Positions 34,456 through 41,497 of a stretch of 64,000 nucleotides of DNA are shown here, piece by piece. The translations under genes and the position numbers were made by a program. Each line of letters begins with the position of its first letter. Position 1 is the stretch's first letter. Under the pieces are notes generated by a model, which saw nothing but the letters and a program-made list of their open reading frames with translations, was not told where the DNA came from and did not search any database. Origin of the DNA: SAR324 cluster bacterium (GTDB lineage Bacteria > SAR324 > XYD2-FULL-50-16); the NCBI GenBank assembly GCA_028282885.1, contig JANQGX010000028.1, forward strand, positions 124,001-188,000, read 5' to 3'.

Positions 34456-35325
34456 CTAAGGCAAATGTTCACAAATTTCGGTATACATTTCCGGACGTCT
34501 GTCCCGGAAGAATTGCCAGCCATCCCGCACTTCACGAATAACCTCGAGATCCAGGTCTGCGACAACAACTTCATCCTTGTCCTCACTTCCTTTAACCAAA
34601 ATCTGACCTCGCGGGTCCACAAAATAGCTGGATCCGTAGAATTCCCCGAATTCCCAGGGTTTTTCCAATCCCACCCTGTTATTAGCCCCGATAAACACAC
34701 CGTTGGCAACTGCCTGTGCAGGTTGCTCCAGTTCCCAGAGGTACTTTGATTTTCCGGTAACGGTGGCGGAAGGATTAAATAGAATTTCAGCACCTTTCAG
34801 AGCCAGTACACGGGCACATTCGGGAAAATGTCGGTCGTAACAGATGAAGATTCCGATCTTGGCATAGGCGGTTTGAAATACCGGGAAGCCAAGGTTTCCG
34901 GGCTTGAAGTAGAACTTTTCCCAAAATCCGGGCCAGGTGTGTGGTATTTGTACTTTACGCATTTTGCCCAGGTAAGAGCCATCCGCATCGATCACCGCGG
35001 CGGTGTTGTAATAAACACCTTCAATGGCCTCTTCGTAAACCGGGATGACCATCACCATTTTATATTTTTTGGCATACTCTGCCAGCCGTTCGGTGGTTGG
35101 GCCCGGTACCGGTTCTGCGGTGCTGTACCATTTTGTGTCCTGCTCGGCACAGAAATAAGGGCCATAGAAGATTTCCTGCAGACAGAGAATTTGTACGCCC
35201 TTTTCCCCTGCCTCTTCAATCATGGGAATATGCTTGGCGATCATAGCCTCCTTGATTTCTGCCGGTGTCCCGTCATGCTTGGCATTTGCTGCCTGGATAT
35301 GACCACATTTAACGATTCTCGACAC
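34456..35325 (-). CDS. Beta-ureidopropionase-like carbon-nitrogen hydrolase (nitrilase superfamily)
   Basis: A 289-residue nitrilase-superfamily amidase. The Glu-Lys-Cys triad is visible: E in LCLQEIFYG near 51, K in MRKVQIPH near 123, C in FICYDRHFPE near 159. The YDRHFPE and RxxGLEKPWEFG patterns match N-carbamoyl-beta-alanine amidohydrolases. The start is GTG at 35323-35325 with AGGAGG upstream. It lies between the aminotransferase and dihydropyrimidinase genes. Expected reaction: N-carbamoyl-beta-alanine to beta-alanine, CO2 and ammonia. A second, unrelated candidate for this step is at 39557-40801. Confidence 0.88.
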   Translation of the reverse strand: MSRIVKCGHIQAANAKHDGTPAEIKEAMIAKHIPMIEEAGEKGVQILCLQEIFYGPYFCAEQDTKWYSTAEPVPGPTTERLAEYAKKYKMVMVIPVYEEAIEGVYYNTAAVIDADGSYLGKMRKVQIPHTWPGFWEKFYFKPGNLGFPVFQTAYAKIGIFICYDRHFPECARVLALKGAEILFNPSATVTGKSKYLWELEQPAQAVANGVFIGANNRVGLEKPWEFGEFYGSSYFVDPRGQILVKGSEDKDEVVVADLDLEVIREVRDGWQFFRDRRPEMYTEICEHLP

Positions 35326-35400
35326 GATTTCCTCCTGTGATTTGGTTGTCTTGATATTGTTTTTCAGAATCCCAACTTTGTGAATCGTCCGGTCGATTAA

Positions 35401-36792
35401 CTAAAATCCCTCAAAGGGTTCCCGCTTGACGAACCGGCCCCGTCCGACCTCCCCGACGAAATCCATTTGCTCACCATTCCATTGAGCAACCCTTTTGCCC
35501 CTTGAAAAAACGACCGAAGGCATTCCGGTTATTTCGGTTCCTTCAAAAGGAGTATAATCCACATTCATGTGAAGCTTGGACTGGGTGATGGTAAATTTCT
35601 GATTGGGATCGAAAACCACAAGATCGGCATCTTTCCCCACCTGCACTGCGCCTTTGTCTTTCAATCCGAACATGCGGGCGGTACCGGTGGAGACAATATC
35701 CACCATTCTTTCCAGGGAGATTCTCCCTTTAGCCACACCCTCGGAATGGGCCAGCATCAGCAGGGTCTCAATCCCCGGAGCGCCGTTGGGGATTTTTCTG
35801 TAGTCGTCTTTGCCGAACATATCCTTCTTGCCGTTGAAATCAAAAGGACAGTGATCGGTTGCCAGAACTTGTAGATCACCGCTGTTGATGCCGGTCCAGA
35901 GAGCCTCATTGCTCTCTTTTGTTCTCAGCGGAGGTGACATGACATATTTTGCTCCGTTGAAGTCCGGTTCCTTGTAACGCTCTTCGTCCAGTAGCAGGTA
36001 CTGGGGACAGGTTTCAGCATAAACATCAATACCGTGGTCACGGGCCTCCTTAACCTTGAACAGTCCCTCTTTGGAGGAGAGGTGCACAATATAGATTCTT
36101 GAACCTGTGATCTCTACCATCTTGGCTGCTCTGGCAATGGCCTCTTCCTCGGCGATATTGGGTCGGCTGACCGCATGATAATAAGGTTCAAGTTTGCCTT
36201 CTGCCGCCAGGACTTCATTCAAATGATCAATCATATGAACGTTCTCAGCATGCACCTGTACCAGACCACCGTATTTCTTGGTCTCTTCCAGAAGCTTGAT
36301 CATGGTGGCGTCATCGACACGAAAATCGTAAACCATGAAGATTTTAAAACTGGGCGTTCCGTAATCCAGAATGGCCTTTTTAACTTCTGCGATTACTTCA
36401 GGGCGTGGGTCCATGACAGCCGGATGCAGGGAATAGTCCACCACTGTTTTTCCCTCTGCCCAGGATTTTTTTCTTTCAATTGCTTCCAAAAGGGATTCAC
36501 CTTTCTGCTGCAGGTCGAAATCCACCACTGTTGTGACCCCGCCGCAAGCCCCCGCTATGGTTCCCGTCTGATAGTCATCCTGTGCGTACGTCCCCATGAA
36601 GGGCATGGAGAGATGGGTATGAGGATCAATGGCACCGGGCAGGACATACATACCCGTGGCATCGATCACTTCATCTGCCGGGTTATCGAGATCTGTTCCG
36701 ATTGCCTTTATCTTGTCGCCATCCGCAAACACATCAGCAGGGTACCTTCCGGTTGAGGTGACGATCAATCCTCCTTTGATCAGCACTGACAT
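35401..36792 (-). CDS. hydA: Dihydropyrimidinase
   Basis: A 463-residue cyclic amidohydrolase opening dihydrouracil/dihydrothymine to the N-carbamoyl-beta-amino acid. Metal ligands: DPHTHL near 57-62, the lysine to be carboxylated in PSFKIFMVYDF near 147-157, HAEN near 180, VHLSS near 236 and the aspartate in ATDHCPF near 311. AAGGAG precedes the ATG. The length (about 460) and the FKIFM motif separate dihydropyrimidinase from allantoinase and dihydroorotase. The preA start lies upstream in the same operon with a 15-bp gap. Confidence 0.94.
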   Translation of the reverse strand: MSVLIKGGLIVTSTGRYPADVFADGDKIKAIGTDLDNPADEVIDATGMYVLPGAIDPHTHLSMPFMGTYAQDDYQTGTIAGACGGVTTVVDFDLQQKGESLLEAIERKKSWAEGKTVVDYSLHPAVMDPRPEVIAEVKKAILDYGTPSFKIFMVYDFRVDDATMIKLLEETKKYGGLVQVHAENVHMIDHLNEVLAAEGKLEPYYHAVSRPNIAEEEAIARAAKMVEITGSRIYIVHLSSKEGLFKVKEARDHGIDVYAETCPQYLLLDEERYKEPDFNGAKYVMSPPLRTKESNEALWTGINSGDLQVLATDHCPFDFNGKKDMFGKDDYRKIPNGAPGIETLLMLAHSEGVAKGRISLERMVDIVSTGTARMFGLKDKGAVQVGKDADLVVFDPNQKFTITQSKLHMNVDYTPFEGTEITGMPSVVFSRGKRVAQWNGEQMDFVGEVGRGRFVKREPFEGF

Positions 36793-36807
36793 TAGATTTC
36801 TCCTTTG

Positions 36808-38097
36808 TTAGGGTTGATAGGGACTATATTTCAATTCTGCTTCAAGACTTTCATCCATCACTTTGGTTTCATTGCGCTGCCAGTTTCCGGGCATCTCCCT
36901 GAAAGAGATCAGTCCGGGAACAGGACAGACGAAGCTGCAGATCATGCAGCTCAGGCATTTATCTTCGATCAGTTTGGGTTGCCTGAGTTTTTCATCCCAG
37001 TCCAAAGCCTGTCCTGCTGCGTCTTTACATATGATATAACACTGACCGCAGCCGACACATCTATCCAGATCGTACTCGGTAACTCCCTGGCGTTCAAGGT
37101 CGAATTTATCAGTGGTATCCAGATTCTTCAAGGCCAGACCCACCAAGTTGTCCACTTTGGATATGCCTTTATCAATCATAAAGTCCGTCAGGCCTTCAAT
37201 CATGTCCTCCACAATTCGGTATCCGTAGTGGATAATTCCGGTACAAACCTGAATGGTGGATGCGCCCAGGAGCATGTATTCCAAGGCGTCAATCCAGGTT
37301 TCGATACCGCCAATGCCGCAGAGTGGAAGGGCCAGATCCTGACATTTGGCCATATCCGCGATAAAGTGCAGCCCGATCGGTTTTACAGCCGGGCCGGAAG
37401 TGCCGCTTATAGCCCCGATCCCGAAGATGTTGGGCTTGGGTACCATGTCATCCAAACCGACTTCTGAAATTCCACTGACGGTATTAATGGCAGATATGGC
37501 ATCTGCTCCCCCGTTTTTGGCATAGAGTGCGGGCTCGGTCATATCGGTGATATTGGGCGTCATCTTCGCGATGACGGGGATGCCCACGGCCTTTTTTACA
37601 GTGGATGTGAATTTTTCGATGAGGTCGAAGGCTTTACCTACGTGATGGCCTGTTCCTTCTACACACATATGCGGGCAGGAGAAATTCAATTCCAGCATAT
37701 CGGCCCCGTTATCTTCCGAAATCTTGGCCAGGTATTCCCACTCATCGTTGGAAAACCCCATAATGCTTGAGATCATCACATGGTCCGGGTACTTCTTCTT
37801 GAGATAGAGGAAATCAAGCAGGTTGTCCTTCAGGGGACGATCGGAAATCTGCTCTACGTTCTGCAGCCCCACCAGTTTTTTGTGACCATAGTGGTAGGAA
37901 TTCATTCTCGGGGAGGGGTGAATTATGGGAATTCTGTCAGAATTCAGGGTTTTGAAAGCCACACCGCTCCAGCCTGCCTCATAAGCCTTTTCTACCATTT
38001 CAGCGCTGTTGGAGACCGGCGAAGAGGCCAGCAGAAACGGATTCTTAAACTTGACTCCGCAAAACTCTATGGATAGATCTACTTTTTTATCTTTCAT
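36808..38097 (-). CDS. preA: NAD-dependent dihydropyrimidine dehydrogenase, PreA subunit
   Basis: A 429-residue FMN/iron-sulfur subunit that reduces (or oxidises) uracil/thymine. N-terminal dihydroorotate-dehydrogenase-like barrel: SIEFCGVKFKNPFLLASSPV at the start, LELNFSCPHM near 138 carrying the catalytic cysteine region, and GIGGIETW near 260. The C-terminal tail adds two [4Fe-4S] sites, CVGCGQCYIIC near 341 and CLSCMICSFVCP near 382. AGGAGG precedes the ATG. It pairs with the PreT-like gene just upstream, as in other bacteria. Confidence 0.94.
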   Translation of the reverse strand: MKDKKVDLSIEFCGVKFKNPFLLASSPVSNSAEMVEKAYEAGWSGVAFKTLNSDRIPIIHPSPRMNSYHYGHKKLVGLQNVEQISDRPLKDNLLDFLYLKKKYPDHVMISSIMGFSNDEWEYLAKISEDNGADMLELNFSCPHMCVEGTGHHVGKAFDLIEKFTSTVKKAVGIPVIAKMTPNITDMTEPALYAKNGGADAISAINTVSGISEVGLDDMVPKPNIFGIGAISGTSGPAVKPIGLHFIADMAKCQDLALPLCGIGGIETWIDALEYMLLGASTIQVCTGIIHYGYRIVEDMIEGLTDFMIDKGISKVDNLVGLALKNLDTTDKFDLERQGVTEYDLDRCVGCGQCYIICKDAAGQALDWDEKLRQPKLIEDKCLSCMICSFVCPVPGLISFREMPGNWQRNETKVMDESLEAELKYSPYQP

Positions 38098-38108
38098 GCC
38101 GATTCCTC

Positions 38109-39461
38109 CTATTGTCGCAGATAGTTGACGATAGCTTTGGCTGCGTTTTTGCCATCCTGAACAGCGGTTACAACCAGGGCGGGTCCCCGTACAATGTCGC
38201 CCCCGGCAAATATTCCCTTGACGGAGGTTTCACCTGTTTTCGGATCTGTTATCACCAGTTTTTTCTCGTCGGTTTTAACATTGGGATACCATTCCGGTGA
38301 TTGGTCCTCGGGAATGTTACCGATGGCCTTTATCACGATACTGGCATCGAGAATCCAATCCGAACCCTCCACCTCCACAGGTCTGCGTCTGCCTGATTCG
38401 TCAGCATCACCCAGAACGGTTTGCAGGAGCTTGAGACCCTTAAGCCTGTTATAACCATCCGTAACATAATTCGTAGGTTGGTTGAGAAACAGAAAATGAA
38501 CTCCTGCCTCCATTGCATGAATTCGTTCCGGTTTTTCCGCCGGCATCTGCAAAAAACTCCTGCGATAAACCAGGTAGACGTCTTTGGCACCCAGCTTTTG
38601 CGCTGACTCAACACAATCCATCGCTGTTGCACCTCCACCGATAACGGCAACAACACTATTCTCGATTCTTCTTTGAAACTCTTCCAATCGCCCGTCCCTT
38701 AAACCGGAGAGATAGTCGATGGAATCAAAAACGCCATCTATATCCTCTTCATCCTTTTTCAGGTCGGTTCCGTTCCAAAGTCCGGTTCCCAGGAATACCG
38801 CATCATATCCTTCTTTAAGGAGGTTTTCGGCACTCTCCTTACCTTCAATGCGACTGTTGAATTTAAATTCCACACCCAAATCGCGTAAATCGTTCAACTC
38901 CTGATCGAGAAAATCGAGATCAAAGCGGAAAGGGACAACGCCGTAGCGAATCATTCCGCCCGCTTCAGGCCTCGATTCATGGATTACAGCCTGATAGCCT
39001 GCTTTGGCCAGTTCAGCCGCGCAACTCAAGCCGGCCGGACCGGATCCTATGATGGCGATGCGGCCTTTTTGAGGCTCACCTTTTTCAAGTACTTTAAATC
39101 CCATCTCCCAGGAGTGTTCAATCAGAAATCTCTGGATTTTCCCTATGCGAACCGGATCATCGCGATCTTCAGGATGACCGGCAGATCTTAACTTGGCCGA
39201 ACACTCCTTTTCACAGAGCCTTTCTGTAGGGCAGAGCACTCCGCAGGCACCCCCCAGGATATTGTTCTCTTTAATGGTCCTGATAGCACCGGTAATATTT
39301 TTCAAACGGAATTTGCGGATAAATTCACCGGGTTTTGTATCCGCCGGGCAGCCTTTGGAGCATGGGGCATCATGACAGAGTAAACAGCGGTCCGCTTCAG
39401 CGATAGCCTGTCCCAGGTCAAATCCGTCGGGCATTTTGTTAAAATCGTCGACTTTACTCAC
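38109..39461 (-). CDS. preT: PreT-like NAD(P)H/flavin oxidoreductase subunit
   Basis: About 450 residues. N-terminal cysteine clusters for Fe-S binding (CLLCHDAPCSKGCP and CGVLCPTERLCEKEC), then two nucleotide-binding folds: IAIIGSGPAGLSCAAELAKAG for FAD and VAVIGGGATAMDCVESAQKLG for NAD(P)H, and the closing GIFAGGDIVRGPALVVTAV. This is the GltD-like electron-input subunit of dihydropyrimidine dehydrogenase. The start is GTG at 39459-39461 because a clean GGAGG lies 4-8 nt before it; an in-frame ATG at 39509 would add 16 residues without a ribosome site. The gap to preA is 11 bp. Confidence 0.9.
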   Translation of the reverse strand: MSKVDDFNKMPDGFDLGQAIAEADRCLLCHDAPCSKGCPADTKPGEFIRKFRLKNITGAIRTIKENNILGGACGVLCPTERLCEKECSAKLRSAGHPEDRDDPVRIGKIQRFLIEHSWEMGFKVLEKGEPQKGRIAIIGSGPAGLSCAAELAKAGYQAVIHESRPEAGGMIRYGVVPFRFDLDFLDQELNDLRDLGVEFKFNSRIEGKESAENLLKEGYDAVFLGTGLWNGTDLKKDEEDIDGVFDSIDYLSGLRDGRLEEFQRRIENSVVAVIGGGATAMDCVESAQKLGAKDVYLVYRRSFLQMPAEKPERIHAMEAGVHFLFLNQPTNYVTDGYNRLKGLKLLQTVLGDADESGRRRPVEVEGSDWILDASIVIKAIGNIPEDQSPEWYPNVKTDEKKLVITDPKTGETSVKGIFAGGDIVRGPALVVTAVQDGKNAAKAIVNYLRQ

Positions 39462-39556
39462 TATAACCTCCGTTTCTACTAATTGGATTGCTTCGGGTCT
39501 GAAAATCAATGGGTCAATCGTTAAAGCCCAAGGAGAAGTGCTTTATTGTCATCGTA

Positions 39557-40801
39557 TTATCCACCTTCCTGGGCTGACTTTAACATGCAATGCAACAATA
39601 CATTTGCCCCGGCTTCGCAATCTTCCCAAGTGGTTTTCTCCACCTCGACGTGGCTTCTACCATCAATACTGGGAACAAATATCATGGCGGTTGGAGCAAT
39701 CTGGTTCATATAACTGGCGTCATGACCGGCACCACTGACCATTCTTAGATTAGAATAGCCCAGTTCGGCCGAAGTATCCAGAACCCGCTGCACCAGATCT
39801 TCATTGAAGGGAGAGTGTTCAACACGCCAGGTCTCTTCAATTCTAATTGGACAGCCCCTGCCTGCCGCCAGTTCTTCAAAATCCTTCCTGAGATCATCCC
39901 AGGCCCTGAGAGCAAGATCGTCGTCCCAGGAGCGGATATCGACAGTAAAATGAACCTTATCCGGTATAATATTCCTCGAATTGGGATGATTTTGAATCTC
40001 TCCCACCGTGGCTACCATATTTCCTCCCATCTTTTTCGGAAGCCGGTTCACCCTAAGGATCATTTCGGCTGCGGCACACAGGGCATCGTGACGACCTTCC
40101 ATGGGTGTGGGGCCAACCTGGTTGGCCTCTCCTTCGAGGTAGATATCATACCAATGGAGGCAGAGAATACCTTTCGGAGCCCCGATAATCTTTTTTTCCC
40201 TTTCCAGAATCGGTCCCTGTTCTATGTGATACTCATAGTAAGCGTGAATGGGCCATTTCTCAGCAGGAACGTCTCCTTTGTAACCAATACGGATCAATTC
40301 ATCTTCGAATCGCAGACCGTTGATGTCGGTTCGGTCGTAAGCCCAATCCCGTTCCAGGGCTCCGGCCCAAACGCCGGAAGAGACCATTGCCGGAGCAAAA
40401 CGCGATCCTTCTTCATTTGTCCAGTCGACAATCGCAACTGGCCTTTCGGTTTCTATTTCATTTTCATGAAGGGTGCGAAGGACTTCAAGAGGACCCATTA
40501 CGCCAAGGATACCGTCGAATCTTCCCCCTTTGGGTTGAGAATCGATATGAGAACCGCTGAGGACAGGGGCCAGATCATTGTTTCGACCCGCGCGTTTACC
40601 AAAGATATTGCCCATCTCATCAACGGTTACTTCCAGGTTCAGCTCTTTCAACCATTTGATGAACAGGTCACGGGCTCGTTTATCTTCATCGGTTAGTGTC
40701 AGTCTTTGGACTCCACCTCCCGGTGTGGCGCCTATTTTCGCCATTTCCTCCAGGGTCTGCTGCAGCCGTTTGCCGTTGACCCTTAAGTTTTTTGTATCCA
40801 T
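39557..40801 (-). CDS. Zn-dependent M20-family N-carbamoyl amino acid hydrolase / allantoate amidohydrolase-like
   Basis: A 414-residue metallopeptidase-fold amidase (HyuC/AmaB/AllC group). Metal-site motifs: SGSHIDSQPKGGRFDG near 81-96 and DWTNEEGSRFAP near 125, the dimerisation-domain substrate residues near GPTPMEGRHDAL, and the closing SGAGHDASYM near 354. AGGAGG precedes the ATG. It is the first gene of the pyrimidine operon. Members hydrolyse N-carbamoyl-beta-alanine, N-carbamoyl-L-amino acids or allantoate, so it overlaps in likely function with the nitrilase-type enzyme at 34456-35325. Confidence 0.88.
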   Translation of the reverse strand: MDTKNLRVNGKRLQQTLEEMAKIGATPGGGVQRLTLTDEDKRARDLFIKWLKELNLEVTVDEMGNIFGKRAGRNNDLAPVLSGSHIDSQPKGGRFDGILGVMGPLEVLRTLHENEIETERPVAIVDWTNEEGSRFAPAMVSSGVWAGALERDWAYDRTDINGLRFEDELIRIGYKGDVPAEKWPIHAYYEYHIEQGPILEREKKIIGAPKGILCLHWYDIYLEGEANQVGPTPMEGRHDALCAAAEMILRVNRLPKKMGGNMVATVGEIQNHPNSRNIIPDKVHFTVDIRSWDDDLALRAWDDLRKDFEELAAGRGCPIRIEETWRVEHSPFNEDLVQRVLDTSAELGYSNLRMVSGAGHDASYMNQIAPTAMIFVPSIDGRSHVEVEKTTWEDCEAGANVLLHCMLKSAQEGG

Positions 40802-40926
40802 AGCAATCTCCTCCTGCTTTTTAAAATATCACTTACATCGAGACCACGACTCGAACTACATGACAAAATCGTCAGCTAATATCTGCCCTGAAGACTTTAC
40901 TGGTTCCAGAGTCTTTGCGATATGTA

Positions 40927-40955
40927 TTTCTAATAAGATTCATAAAAAATGTCAA
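40927..40955 (-). promoter_or_regulatory. Sigma-70 promoter of the pyrimidine catabolic operon
   Basis: On the minus strand TTGACA (40955-40950), a 17-bp spacer and TAGAAA (40932-40927), about 125 bp upstream of the hydrolase start. It resembles the mmsA promoter (TTGACA-17-TAGAAT), suggesting matched expression of the divergent parts of the pathway. Confidence 0.65.
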
Positions 40956-41497
40956 ATAATAAAATATGAAATATTTCGAAATTGATTTTTATCTTAACCT
41001 AATTCTTCGAATACAGTTTATTTTTACTTATTATTGATTGGTTTCTGGTGAGAAGGGCCAATAAAATCAAAAAAACAGCCTCATCAGTATATCCGAAGCG
41101 ATAATTCGTCTAAAAGCCAAACGTTAAGCTTATTGCGCCACGTCGGATCACGTCGGGAATATTCAGAGATTTTTAATAAAAAAGGTTTGGTTTGAAAGAG
41201 TATAAACGGTTTTACGAGGGTTGGGAAGAAATTAGGGGAAGGGGAAAACTTAATCTCCAACTTGGCCTGTTTTGGCATAAAACTGGCTGCATTGTTTTTG
41301 GATAACGTAAAAATGGCATCTAATAAATCAATATATGCGTTACCCAATTGTTAATTGTGCTGATAGTTACAAGGTGTAACGTTACTATCAGCACAATGGT
41401 CTCGCCAATGGGACAAAAACAAGGTCTCTGTCCCAAGTCAAATTAAACGCGGTGTTCAGAATAACACAGAAAAGGCCACTTAGATCAAGAGCGGTAC
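40956..41497. other. Intergenic region with a long hairpin
   Basis: AT-rich. A hairpin with 17-bp arms (41354-41370 / 41381-41397, ATTGTGCTGATAGTTAC against GTTACTATCAGCACAAT, one mismatch, 10-nt loop) lies about 100 bp past the stop of the 902-residue gene; a nested pair GTTAC/GTAAC offers an alternative fold. An 87-codon frame at 41084-41347 (minus) has no recognisable features and is not called. Confidence 0.6.

Noticed and set aside
38333..38656. Long frames inside preT, sbcC, the sensor-MFS gene and other genes on either strand
   Set aside because: They are shadows of strongly supported genes with domain motifs in the main frame.
41084..41347. 87-codon minus-strand frame
   Set aside because: No family resemblance and no ribosome site in an AT-rich gap; cannot be told from chance without conservation data.
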